From: Pilaira anomala
Taxonomy: Eukaryota; Mucoromycota; Mucoromycetes; Mucorales; Mucoraceae
DNA: 64,000 nt
Reading direction: 5' to 3'
NCBI GenBank assembly: GCA_025716855.1
Contig: JAIXMQ010000003.1
Coordinates: 666,001 to 730,000, forward strand
A program made the position numbers and the translations under genes. The notes beneath the pieces were generated by a model. It made no database searches, was not told the DNA's origin, and saw only the letters and a program-made list of their open reading frames with translations. This document shows, piece by piece, positions 12,401 to 24,162 of the stretch. The stretch's first letter is position 1; every line of letters begins with the position of its first letter.

Positions 12401-15400
12401 TCATCGAAATTACTACTTTCGATTCGATTAAAAGTATGTGTTTGTCGATTGGAAGAAGAAGAAGTTGGGTTTCTTAATTTATCATGCCAAGCTTGTCCAG
12501 CTCGCTTAGTCGTATTTAAATTATCTTGTGTTTCTTCTTTTGATTCATCGTGAGGTTTCATCATAGCAGGCGTCATGTATTTCCATCTTTTATAGACTTC
12601 TTCCCAGGCAGCTAAATTACCTGGTGCATAATGTGTCATCATTCTTAAGAGACGACGGATCTGTTTCTGTTGAGATTTTCTGCCAGTGACGATACCATTG
12701 TTGGAAGAGAGTTCTTGATAAATGGGTAAGTTCTCAACTACCATTAATATCGCTTGATGTGGATCTTCAGTGCTGTCAGTTAATTGTGTTTCGGTACAGA
12801 TGTGTCCAAAACAGGTGATTGCAGATGAACAAATTTCGATATTGGATGAGCAAAGCAAAACTAACAAAGCTACTTCTAAACCAATTGAAGCCTGTAACCT
12901 TTCTCTAGCGTCAGATCCTTGCATTGCAATGTCCTATCATGTAATGATGAGTATAATTATTCATTAACTGTGTATATCTATAAGGCATTTTACCTGATGA
13001 ATTCTTAAAAACTCATTTCTAGATTCAAACAATCTCTTTAATAATTCTAATAATCGCTTTAATCCATCATCTTTTTCTCTATTATCCAATAATTGTTTCG
13101 CGAGTGTAAAAACAACTTGAGAAGAAATTCTCCAAAAGGATTCCATAAAATTGGGTGTAGGGCTCCATTCTAAAATATAATTAGGGGAATGAAGTTTAAA
13201 GAGACACATAGCGGCAGCATCTCTAACATATTGATTTTGTTCTCGTAAGCAATTGGTAATGGCTACCATAGCAGCTGCATTTTTTTCGAATCTATCCTCG
13301 TTATCACCCTACATATATATATATAAATATATACATATAAAAGGAATAAATTAAAAAAAAAATAGCAATCATTGCTATGAAAAGAAAACTTACGCGAACA
13401 GCTAACTTTGGATCAGTTTGGTATAATCGTAACATATCTAATATTAATTCTAATCGTTCACTATTTTGATCCACACGAAAAAGATCTTTTTTAGAGCGTT
13501 TATCATTTACAGAACTACTAGTAGGTTTACGTTGATTGACTGAATTGATTTGATCCAATTTTGAGAAATCTTTTGTTGAGAATTCAATGAATAATTTTCT
13601 TAAAGGACCCGAAAGAGAATCATATAAAGAAGTGACGGAAGGATTCCAAGGTAATCTATTTTCCTCTGAGGCGATCGCTAAACAAGCCTTGACTAAACTA
13701 ATCTTGAATAAAGTCGGCGCACGTTGATCAAGACAAGATGGGAATAAACTACGCATAGCATGTCTTGGATTTAATCTAAACATGGCTACAAGACAATCGG
13801 CTAATAAAGAACGATGATCGATAATGATACCTAATCCACTCATTAAACTATCAGCAATTAATGGTTTTTCAGGGTCAAATAGTTGTCCTCTTAATTCATT
13901 TTCTACATCAGGTACAATATGTCTTAGAGCGGATGCATCTGTTTTTGAAACATAAGTAGCTGCTTTACAAATATCCACATAACAAATTGCTGCTAATTCA
14001 GCCATTCTACCAGGTTTTAAAGAACTTTTTAAGGTGGCTAAAAACAAAGTCTTTTTTGAATTCACGTTCCTTGATGATCCTTCTGGTGTTGAAACTGAAT
14101 AAAGTATATCTGGACAAAGAATTAAAAGCATCGTTTGTAAAGGCCAAAGGATTGCCTTCTTTCGAGTTGTGTCTGCTAATGATAAACATATTTCAAATAA
14201 TACATCGGGTCCACCTTCTAATCGTCTTTGGTTTTGACATAGTTGCATAAATTCACCTGGATAAGTTTCGATCCATCCCCAAATTGCTCTACGTAATATT
14301 GCTGCTACTACTAACTGTGTTGCTTTCTTTAAACTAGAAAAAGTGGAACAAAATTCTATAAAAAGAAGTGTGAATGGGGTTGAATATATGTAATAAGATT
14401 TATATTAAATTTTTACCGGAAAGTATTTGAGAAAGTCTTTTTGAATTTAATGAACAACATTCAAGTAATCTCATATCAGAAGTTTCAGGATTTTCATCAG
14501 TCGTAGTAGATAAATAGATCATACGCATTTTGATTTTAGAAGACAAGACGGGCCAATTACTTGCACTAAGATAAGCAATGACTCTACTTGAAGCTTTATA
14601 AATATCCAAAACAATATCAGCCGAAGTTCTTGAGATATTACTTGCAGTATAATATTCAGTTCGAGTGATTTGAGTGACATGATTTGTTGCTTGACCATAT
14701 TCTTTTTCTTCCATAACTGTTGTTTGATGCATAATACGAGACATGACGTTCACAATGTTTTTAGCTATAATATCGTCAAAAGGAGGTGGATCTTCCATTT
14801 CGATTGGTAATGGACCATCGGCTGTAGACCATCTACTGTGATGTGTTGAACTATCAAAACTGTGAATTGAACCTTCGTATCCATTTATTGTTGAGGGTGC
14901 TCGTAATGATGTATTATCGGATTTTATATCTCGTACATATTGCCAATGGTGTTGCATACATGCAGAAAGTAAACGTAAAACGAATAATTGTGATTGTAAA
15001 TTTTCATATGGAAAATGTTCTTCATTAGAAGGCATCTAAAGAAAAATAAAGAGTTTAATATTCATACTTGTATTATAAAGATTGTTCATTTACTTTAATA
15101 CTATCGAGTAAGTTTAATAGAGTGGAAGTGATGGTTGGTAATCTAAACCTTGATAATTCGATCAAAGCAGCAACTGATATATAAAAAATATAATATAAAT
15201 GTTAAACCCCGCATACCCTTAACTAAAATAATTTGTTGTACCTCTAAAAAAAAATATACATGTTAAATAATCAAATAATACAAAAAAAAAAAAAAAGATT
15301 GAAAATAAAGCTTACGTTTGATTTATAAGTGGATCATTTTCTAATACTTCTAATTTTTTACCACTATTGCTAGGCAACTAATTTTGGTCTTTTAGTGTCC

Positions 15401-15499
15401 CTGATTGTATTCAAAAGCAACATTTTTTTATTTATTTATTTTTACCCTGACAAGTATGCGATTCACTAAGCTCGCGATAAGCTTGGTGTCTGGACTCAT
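6491..15499 (-). CDS. NF1: Neurofibromin / IRA-type Ras GTPase-activating protein
   Basis: Sixteen exons join in frame to 2693 residues: 15499-15446, 15377-15316, 15243-15242, 15173-15094, 15035-14417, 14355-13394, 13308-12994, 12933-11464, 11413-11171, 11115-9820, 9766-9466, 9402-9095, 9030-8530, 8473-7813, 7758-6819, 6758-6491. The role known for the family is to speed GTP hydrolysis by Ras. The GAP domain starts near residue 1270: arginine finger in ELLRRTS (about 1331-1332) and the FLRFFCPAIVSPES block. Exons 11-12 cover the Sec14/PH-like segment that follows GAP in neurofibromins, and the rest matches the long helical-repeat arms. Length is close to human NF1 and yeast Ira. The third exon appears to be only 2 nt (AG); see findings. 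The start ATG was chosen because exons 1-4 stay in frame and match the family N-terminus. Confidence 0.92.
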
Positions 15500-15695
15500 T
15501 TATGAATTATAATAGATTATTGACATGCACTATTGAGATTTTACTTTATTTTCTCTCGGTAGATCAACTAAATTATCGAGAAATGAGTGAGATGAGAAAT
15601 ATATATATATATATAATAAAAGTTTTTTTAAAAGAAAAAAAAGGAAGGGAAAAAGGTAGTCGAAATAAAAAGAAAAAAAAATCGGTTAAACTATT

Positions 15696-15747
<52 letters not shown>

Positions 15748-16577
15748 TCTCTCGCTCTCTCGCTTTCTCTTCATCAGATCATTACTTTGTGATGATTCTC
15801 CGCCACAACAGAAACACAAAAGAGTTTTTAAATGTCTTCTTGTACTTTAATTAAGAATTAAACTTAGTCAAAGTAAAAGAGTCTAGGTCCCTTTTTTTGT
15901 ATTTATTTGCTGATAAGAAATAATACAAATACTCTTACTTCTCATGTCAAAAGCAGAATACGTTATTTTACGTCTGTGAAATTACTTATTTTGTGTTTAA
16001 ACAAAGTCCGCTTATTAAAGAGAGACACAAAAAATGGGATCATTTTATATAAAGGCAAAAAAATATAATCAAGTCGTATTTTGCTCCTTTCTTTGGCTCT
16101 ATATTATATTTGCCCCCCAATCCCCTCGACAAGTAAAAAAATAATAATAGTATAAACATATAATATTATACGTATATAATAAATACTTGTACTTTTTACA
16201 AGTAGAGATATAATTATTATTTTGTGTTACCTTTTACATATATTTGGATTTTACTACAACTCAAATCCGAAAATGCCACCAAACAATTGAAAATAGGTAA
16301 TGCTGTAATACTGAGCCTATTTTTATATAAAACTCCTAACGTGTGAAATTTTTGTGTTGTTTGTTCACAAAGTTGTTTGATAATAATTTGCATATTTTGT
16401 TGTAATAGATCATTTATTTATAATCTTTTTGCATTCATCATCATAGGATAAAAGGGGCTTTTTTTTTTACTGCATAATTGTTTTTGGGAGTATAATAAAT
16501 GGTAGGGGTTTCTATAGATACATATATAAGCCCTTTTTCTTTCTCTTTTTCTTTCTTGTCTTTTTTTCTTTAACAAA
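15500..16577. other. Divergent promoter region with a 43-A run
   Basis: Separates the minus-strand neurofibromin gene from the plus-strand M13 copy B. It holds an uninterrupted run of 43 A at 15701-15743, a short CT-rich stretch after it, and several TA-rich stretches. No gene seen. Confidence 0.6.
16523..16530 (+). promoter_or_regulatory. TATA box of M13 copy B
   Basis: TATATAAG lies 48 nt before the ATG at 16578 and is followed by a CT-rich stretch, a usual fungal promoter layout. Confidence 0.5.
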
Positions 16578-19314
16578 ATGGCAACAAACGCTTTGGCTAG
16601 TCTCAACTCGACTTGCTCAACTCAAGAATGTATTAACACTGCAAATTCAATTCTTAATGATATTGATCTTAATGTGGATCCATGTTCTGACTTTTATCAG
16701 TATACTTGTAAAGATCATTATATTCTATCTTTTTTTTTAATAAAATGACTAATTACAATGAAAAAAAAAGGCGGCAGCTGGGTTAAAAAGGCTACTATTG
16801 CTGAAGATAGAACCTGTAAGTATTATAAAAAAAAAAGTACAACCTTAAAAATTTAACTTGTATATTCCTTAGCAACTGGTACGTTAGAAACAGCAAATGA
16901 TGTAAATACAGACGTCATGAGAAGTATTTTGGAAGGAACCTATCAAGACGTCTACAAGCACCTGTTGACTACAGATAAAGGATTTCATGTGAAAGATCTT
17001 GCCAAGATAGATCAGCAAAACTTTCAAACAATGCAGGATTACTATAACGTTTGTTTAAACAAATCACACATTGATTCATTAGGCCCTACGCCTATTTATG
17101 TAGATATTTCAAATATAGAAAACGTTTTGTTTCCAGTTGAAGATGAAACCACATTATTTTCTTCAGAATCTAGACTTCTTATCAGCCAAACACTTTCTAT
17201 GTTCGAAAGACATGGTATCTCTACTTTATCCACTATGTTTGTAGATGCGGACGATAAAAATCCGGATATGAATGCTATCTTGTTTGATCAAGTCTCGTTA
17301 GGTTTACCTTCAAAGGAATATTATGAAGATTTGACGGTGCTTGAAAAGTATCGTGTAGGTCTGAATGATCTTCTTTTTAAAGTATTGGGCGAGTATTCTA
17401 CACCCGTAGATGCATCACTTCGTGAATCTGAAAGTCAAAGAGTAGGGTTTCATCGTTGGACTCAATCTAAAATTGAAGCTGCTGTTAATCGTTATATTAC
17501 TTTCGAAACTCAACTTGCCAACATTTCTCTTAAAAAGTAAAAATGCACCAGAAAAAGAAAATGTAAATAATTTTACTCATCTATTTTTTTTTTCCATACA
17601 TAGTGAAGATATGCAAGATCCCGTGAAAGCATACAATCCTACAAAACTTTCAGAGTTTCAAGCAAAGAACCCTTTGATTGACTGGACTAATCTATTAGAA
17701 TCCATCATTCCGTATGGTGGTATTAATTTACCTGATACAATTATCGTTCGAACACCTGAATATTTTGATAAATTACATACTTTATTATCAAATAATATCT
17801 CACTTCAAACATTACAAGAGTACTTTGTGATTCAGTATGTTACTTCCAGAGTTTATTCATTAGATGATGCATCTCGTGCAGCTAACCGAAAGATGAATGG
17901 TGAGATTTCTAGTGGTACAACGACTGAACAACCACGCTGGCGTATCTGTGTGGGTTACACCAGTCTTTCATTTTCTAACTCGATTGGTCGTTATTACACA
18001 TTACAGAAATTTGGTAGTGAAACAGAACGTAATAGAGCTGAAACTTTTCTGACTACGATTCATGAGGCTTGGTTAAATCGTATTCCTGAAATCAAATGGC
18101 TTGACGACCAGACAAGAGCAAAGGCGATTGAGAAGGTAATAGCCCTTCTTTCCCTCTTTCATTTCGATGGATACTAACAAAACTTTTTTTGTCTAGGTCA
18201 ATTTAATTAATCACAAAGTGGGATATAGTGTTATTTCTCCCGATCTTCGAAACCCTTCTTCTATTCAAGAATACAATGAAGGACTTACAGTAAATAAGAC
18301 TAGTTTTTATGAAACAGAAGTGATTAGTTCAGTATGGTATTCAAACAAGATGTGGAAGAAAGTTGGTCAACCGATCAATAAAGATGAATGGTTAATGTCT
18401 CCTCAAACTGTCAACGCTTATTATTCACCCAATTCAAATGAAGTAAGTTTTTACTATCCTATCTTTTTAATATGATACATTTCAAAAGAGTGTATATGTA
18501 TTTATATACATTTTTTTATATATAGATTGTCATCCCTGCTGGTATTTTGCAATCGCCATTCTATAACATTTCATACCCAGAATATTTGAATTATGGTGGT
18601 ATTGGTATGATCATTGGTCATGAATTAACTGTGAGTAACGGCTCTAGTCCTACCATGGCTTATACTCACTAATCCATTTTTTTTATTAGCATGCCTTTGA
18701 TAGCTCAGGTCGAAAGTATGATGGTAAAGGAAATTTAGTAGATTGGTGGACCAATACGACCTCTGCTCAATTCGAAGACAGGACAAAATGCTTTATTGAT
18801 CAATACAACAAATTCAATGTGACTGGACCAGACAATAAATCAATTAATGTGAACGGAAAAGTAATATATATATAATACATATCATTTTGTATCTACTTTG
18901 TACTCAGATTTTTTGTATAGTTAACTCTAGGAGAAAATCTTGCTGATAACGGTGGTCTAACTGCTTCTTATTTAGCTTATAAAAAGCTACAACAAACTAA
19001 ACCAGATCCATTGTTACAGGGGCTTGAGCAGCTATCCCCTGATGCCTTATTCTTTGTCAATTTTGGTCGTGTATGGTGTAGAAAACAACGAGAGAAGGTT
19101 GCATTGCAATTGGTAAGAGACCCCCTGATTGATCGACTTCATATTTATGCAGCTCACGCAATTTATAAATATTCTCTAGATTCTTACTGATGAACATTCT
19201 CCTTCTGCTGCAAGAGTCAATGGAGCCGTTCAGAACAATCCTTACTTTGCAGAAACTTTTAAATGTCCTGCGGGAAGTCCAATGAATCCAGTAAAGAAAT
19301 GTGATATGTGGTAA
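16578..19314 (+). CDS. M13 (neprilysin-like) zinc metallopeptidase, copy B
   Basis: Nine exons join in frame to 739 residues: 16578-16707, 16771-16815, 16873-17536, 17604-18135, 18197-18442, 18526-18630, 18690-18860, 18921-19112, 19180-19314. The protein has the full M13 set: [12 protein letters not shown] near the start, substrate-binding NAYY (about 530-533), HELTH (about 571-575), GENLADNGG with the Glu zinc ligand (about 636), TDEH and a C-terminal KKCDMW. No signal peptide or transmembrane helix is visible, so a soluble enzyme is inferred. Intron positions match copy A (436-3171) at every junction, and exons 2, 3, 6, 7 and 9 have identical lengths in the two genes, so they are duplicates. 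This copy keeps more canonical residues and is the better candidate for an active endopeptidase. Confidence 0.92.
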
Positions 19315-19741
19315 TGTTTGTAAAATTCATTCAAATAGATATATATATTTTTTTTAAAATAAATATATTTTTTTAATTCTTGATCTGTAACCTATGATGT
19401 TTTTTTTTCGCCATACCATGTACGATTTAATTTTTTTAAGGTTTTTTTAGGCAATGTTTATTGAAAATGTCTGCAGTTACCACTAAATATATGCACATAT
19501 TTCCATTTAGATGATGGTTGCATTAATAAATTATAATTTACAAAGTATATGTATATACTACATATTTTAATAAGCATACTCTCTTTGTACACAATTTTGT
19601 GTTTTGGAAAAGAGTAATAATAAATATATTTAGGCAGGCAATAGAATTACAATAAAATAAATAGGTTTCATGAAAGAGAACCAAACCGATTAATTTTTTT
19701 ATAAAAAATAGTTGAATTGATTCTTGTAAGAATCCAGTTAG
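19315..19741. other. 3' flank between M13 copy B and the F-box gene
   Basis: AT-rich sequence between two convergent genes; no gene seen. Confidence 0.5.
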
Positions 19742-19897
19742 TTATAAAACCGGAGTCCACTCACTAGAGTGATCGTGGTAATATGTTTCTACTTGAGTCA
19801 CCAAGATCCAGTTACTTTCTTGACTGACAACAATTGAGTTGACCAACAGCTCTTTCATTTTACTGATGGCAACTTCAACTTCAACTTCAGAAGCTCC

Positions 19898-20158
19898 TCG
19901 TAGGGTAGGGTTATTGCTACGTGCTTTAGCCAATCGACTATACTTGCGGGTATAGCACGCTCCTTTTATTTAGAGTCTAAAGAACCGAAGCCCATTTATA
20001 AGGGTATGGTATAATCTACTGATTCAGAGTTGGAACCGGAGCAGGAGTTTTACGGAATCAACCGACTCCCAGAGCCTTTCTGGCGTGTCTTCCTGTGGGC
20101 CCGTTGGCACGGGAAGGCATTTCCCACGCTTAGTTCGCACCAACTACACAAAAAAAAA
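19898..20158 (+). mobile_element. Poly-A-tailed SINE-like retroposon, 261 bp
   Basis: The element ends in nine A residues (20150-20158) and is flanked by a perfect 10-bp direct repeat, CAGAAGCTCC, at 19888-19897 and 20159-20168. Poly-A plus target duplication is the mark of target-primed retroposition. It is clearly richer in G+C (by eye about half) than its surroundings and carries no open frame. Its 3' third can fold (GTGGG...CCCAC and GGGAA...TTCCC pairings). I could not identify the parent RNA: no convincing tRNA A/B boxes on the plus strand, so tRNA, other RNA or truncated LINE origin all remain open. No second copy is visible in the window. Confidence 0.75.
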
Positions 20159-20448
20159 CAGAAGCTCCATCTACTGTGTTATTTGAATCGAAAGGGCAAA
20201 ATAAAGTAACTGCCTTATAACTACTATCAAGTCCAGGAAATTTCTTGAAGACTTTATTTGGAATGAATTCTGCATATGATAATACAGCATACTTCATTTG
20301 ACTTTTTAAAAGTATTAAGGCTTCTAACTGGTCATCGATGATTCTTAACACTGGGGAAGGCGTGTTTACTCGTTTTCTTCTTCTTTCATTTGCTTCTTTA
20401 TTCGTTTTGTCATCCATCAACCGTCTTTTTCTGCTTACTACACTGTTA

Positions 20449-20591
20449 CCATACCAGCTCTATTTAAGGCTGCAAAAAATCTCAGACTTCTATGGTCTTA
20501 AATCGTGTCATAGCCTTATTTCTGACTTGGTCAAAATTTTCAGAAAATTGCGGCCCTAAATTGGAAACTGCCTTAAATAGAGCGGGTACTG
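20449..20591. mobile_element. MITE copy 1 (pogo-like termini), inside the F-box intron
   Basis: 143 bp bounded by TA on both sides. The right end read inward is CAGTACCCGCTCTATTTAAG; the left end carries the same sequence with small changes. Shares internal blocks (AAAATTTTCAGAAAATTGCGG, CCTTATTTCTGACTTG) with the copy at 48584-48711. TA duplication and CAGT ends suggest mobilisation by a pogo/Tc1-type transposase (inference); no such transposase was found in the window. Confidence 0.8.
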
Positions 20592-20939
20592 TATATACAA
20601 ATATAAAATAAATGTATGTCCCAAAAATCAATTTAAATACATTGTTAACTCACATAATAAAATTTCCACTATGGATACTTTCGGCAAGCAAGAATAATTC
20701 TTTTGTGTCATTACCAGAAACAGTTATTTTAGCTAAGCAAGAAAGATGAAAGACTATTGCCTTTACTTGGTCGAAACTGTCTAGTTGGACAGAAACAAAA
20801 TCAATTTCTTTCATACGCTTAAATGACTTCAAGTAATTCAACTCCACATTTTTGGATATGGCGATTGCTTTGACAATATTATTAAATATAAATTCCCCTT
20901 CCCTGTATCCCCCATTATGGTCAATTTCAAAAATCGTAT

Positions 20940-21385
20940 TCTGTAAAGGAAGGTTATAGAAAAGATTATAAAAACCCTTATTTACTGATGCGACTTGATA
21001 TTTGTCATCTAAGTTCAGATACCCATAGATATGCTTCAAGAGAGATATATCCAGCAAAGTGATATTTGGCATAACGATAAAGAAAGTAAATTGAAAAAAA
21101 AGGCTATTGCAAATTATTCGAGACTTATATCTTTGCAATAGTGTTATGTGTAACTATTTACCATGTCGATCAAACGCAAATAGTCATGATAATGTAATAA
21201 TCTTTTTTTTTTTTAATTTACTTTCTTTATCGCTATGTCAAATATCACTTTGCTGAACACATCTCTCTTGAAGCATATCTACGGGTATCTGAATTTAGAT
21301 GATAAATATCAAGTCGCATCAGTAAATAAGGATTTTTATAATCTTTTTTATAACTATCCTTTACAGAATGTGATTTTTGAGAAAA
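20940..21385. repeat. Head-to-head F-box duplication (inverted repeat)
   Basis: The 5' part of the F-box gene (minus, from about 21092 down to 20940) is repeated in the opposite direction on the plus strand (about 21217-21385), including the untranslated leader TTTACTTTCTTTATCG just before both ATGs. The arms are separated by about 125 bp. Confidence 0.75.
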
Positions 21386-21441
21386 AAGGCAGATCCCTAT
21401 TTAATAATGCTATCAACGCCTTCAAGATCAGAGTTAAATGA
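21235..21441 (+). pseudogene. Truncated F-box paralogue
   Basis: Encodes 68 residues starting with the same F-box segment as the gene on the opposite strand (LLKHIYGYLNLDDKYQVASV is identical). It loses similarity after the FE-KKGRSLFNNAINAF stretch and stops at 21441, missing the substrate-side domain. Leader and ATG context are conserved, so it may still be transcribed, but a working F-box protein normally needs a partner-binding C-terminus. I read it as a truncated duplicate. An intron leading to further exons cannot be excluded, though I saw none. Confidence 0.6.
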
Positions 21442-22660
21442 GATAAACAGTATATTGATTTTTTGTTAGTATATCGTTAATAGATTTGTCATCTGGTAAA
21501 AAAGGACACACCCACAGAAAAATTCGGATTTTAAAAAAGCATAAAGAGGATTTCAATATGCATGTTAATTGACAAAACAACAGATTCATCATTACGTTAT
21601 AATTGGCGCAAAACACACACACATGTTTTATTTAACGAAATGTTATAAAGTTATAATAACTATAATAATCGGTACAAATATTAATGACAAGGATTCATGA
21701 ACTGATGAAATGAGCTTCATAGTTACATTAGTTTACTACTTAGTGTTGATAAATCAATATTCGTATAAAAATTTAGCAATATGTCGTTATGTGAACTTAT
21801 TGCTTTTTTTTTTCATCTGCTTAGATAACATTTAAACAGTAGTACAAAAAAAAATCGAACAGTTGACTGGATATCATGTTAAATCCTTCCAAAAATAGGT
21901 TTTTTTTACCAGCGGGTGTGTAGGTATAAAGCATTTAATAAAATGCTTAAGTAACAATATTATAAAAGGTATTTAATAATATTCATATAAACGATATGTT
22001 ATGTAAAAATATGTATCATTTAAACATGAACTTTCTTTTTAAGATTTTGAAAAGAGGGATATCTTCACATCTTGCTTAATTTGTTTTGGCAGTCCCGGTC
22101 AGAGACTCACGATTTTAAATCTCACATAATTGTTCAGCAAGAATAGTTGACCAAACAAGGAAAAACAAAATAAATTAGAATTTTAAAGTGATAGTTTCAT
22201 CATCCAGGATATTATGGTTAGACAATCATAAAGAAACCAAGAATTATGAAATGTGTATTGCTGAATCCAGCAAGTTTGAGTCCAGAGAAGCCTATCTTTC
22301 CTATGCTTTATTAATCCAACTGTACCTATGTCCTACGGATCTTTATATCTTGAACTATATACCTATCACAAACTAACTGATAAATTATTGATTGATTATT
22401 AATTGATTATTGTATATGTATACCAGACATTTTTTAGCTGTCTTGCTTTTACAGCAATGAAATAAGAAGGTGTTTTGGTGCCTCTTTATGTTGTTCATAG
22501 TTGCAGTAACAAAGGGCTTTTTGAATGGAAAAAAAGGTGACTTAAAAAAAGGTACAGTCACAAGCCTCTTTTTTTGAAGTTTTTTTTTTTTTTTTGACAA
22601 CTTGAGTACCTTTTTTTTCTTTTTCTTTTCCAGAAAAGCTTTTTTATCAATATTAAAACC
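21442..22660. other. Intergenic
   Basis: AT-rich spacer before bystin. The last 100 nt before its ATG are very T-rich. No gene seen; the open frame 22188-22376 has no domain. Confidence 0.5.
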
Positions 22661-24162
22661 ATGGGAAAAGACGCAACAAAATCAAAAGGAGGTCGTTCTC
22701 AACGCCACGATCCTTTGCATGTTCAATTAGCAGAAATGCCTGAAACCACTACTATCAAAAAAGCACCCCGTCAAAAATTTATTGATCGTAACAATAGAGC
22801 TGAAGAGAATGGAGAAGTAAGTTTTCAGTAATGAGAGATATATTGAAGAAAGTATACTTAACTCTATATGAATTATTAGGAATACTTAGATGCCAAGTTG
22901 TCTAAAAAGATTTTGAAGATCGCAAGAGAGCAACAAGAACAAATCGAAAAGACTGACTTGGACGAGGAAGAAAGAGACAATATCAAAAAGAGCTTTCCTT
23001 TAGGTTTTGAAATTGACGAAGAAGAGATTGAGGAAATCGATCAAGATGCAGATTACGAAGAACTTGAAATTGACGCTGCTGATGCTGATATTTTAGACAA
23101 GTTCTTGCCTTCTGCACCTAGAGAAAAGAAGACCTTAGCAGATTTGATTATGGAAAAGATTAATGAAAAAAATGCAGCCGAAGGACGTGAAGCTATAGGT
23201 AAATATAATTTTTTTCTGTTTGAGTTGAGGTATATATGTGATATTAATAATTTGAATAGAAAAAGAAGATGAATTATCACCTTCTATGAATCCCAAGGTT
23301 GTCGAAGTATATTCAAAGTAAGACAATACATATATAAAAACAGGGAGAGAAAAAAAGGACAAAGAATTAAACGTTTTTTTTTTTTTCTTTTAGGGTTGGA
23401 CAACTGTTGAGTCGTTATAAATCTGGTAAATTACCTAAGGCTTTCAAGATCATTCCTTCTTTAGGTAATTGGGAGGAAATTTTATATCTTACTGGACCCG
23501 AAACATGGACACCTCATGCTACTTATGAAGCTACTCGTATGTTTGTTTCCAACTTGAAGGCTAGACAAGTTCAAAGATTCTTTTCACTTGTACTTTTGGA
23601 CCGTGTTCGTGATGATATTGCAGAAAACAAAAAATTAAGTTATCACCACTATTTGGCATTAAAAAAGGCACTTTATAAGCCTGCTGCTTTCTTTAAAGGT
23701 ATCCTTTTCCCATTATGTGAATCTGGTAACTGTACATTGAAAGAAGCAGCTATTCTCGGTAGTGTCCTCACAAAGGTTTCTATTCCCGTTCTTCATTCAT
23801 CTGCTGCTATCTTACGTTTAGCTGAAATGGAATACACAGGTCCTAATTCACTCTTCATTCGTATTTTGCTTGATAAAAAGTATGCTTTACCTTTCAAGGT
23901 AGTAGATGCTCTTGTTATGCATTTTGCTCGTTTCATGAATGATCCTCGTGAGATGCCTGTACTCTGGCATCAATCTATGCTTGTTTTTGTTCAACGTTAT
24001 AAACAAGATTTGATTGGTGAACAAAAGGATATTTTATTAGATGTTATGAAGAAGAAGTATCATCATGGTATTACTCCTGAAGTTCGTCGTGAAATTGTTC
24101 ATGCTGAAGCTAGAGATGATATGCTTTTAGAAAGAGACGATGATATTATGATGATGGATTAA
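22661..24162 (+). CDS. ENP1: Bystin / Enp1, 40S ribosome assembly factor
   Basis: Four exons join in frame to 433 residues: 22661-22816, 22880-23198, 23260-23317, 23394-24162. Bystin/Enp1 binds the 20S pre-rRNA particle and is needed for 18S rRNA processing and export of pre-40S subunits. The sequence shows the expected layout: a basic N-terminus, an acidic middle ([20 protein letters not shown]) and the large conserved bystin domain from about [18 protein letters not shown] to the end, with [19 protein letters not shown] and the terminal [12 protein letters not shown] region. Length matches animal bystin and is a little shorter than yeast Enp1. The gene converges on the WNK-type kinase gene with about 210 bp between stops. 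Confidence 0.95.

Larger units (their letters stand above)
19742..21072 (-). pseudogene. F-box protein gene broken by a retroposon and carrying a MITE in its intron
   Basis: Exon 1 (21072-20654) encodes an F-box-like start (LLKHIYGYLNLDDKYQVASV) and part of the substrate-side domain. A GTGAGT donor opens an intron (20653-20431) that contains a complete MITE; without the MITE and its duplicated TA the intron would be 78 nt, the normal size here. Exon 2 begins at 20430 with a basic KRR segment and runs to 20159, where a 261-bp poly-A retroposon interrupts it; coding resumes at 19887 and stops at 19742. Leaving out the retroposon and one target-site copy gives 419+272+146 = 837 nt, exactly 279 codons. 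As it stands the frame reads into the retroposon and stops, so the protein would be truncated. The ATG at 21072 is preferred because the paralogue at 21235 starts at the same place. Confidence 0.7.
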
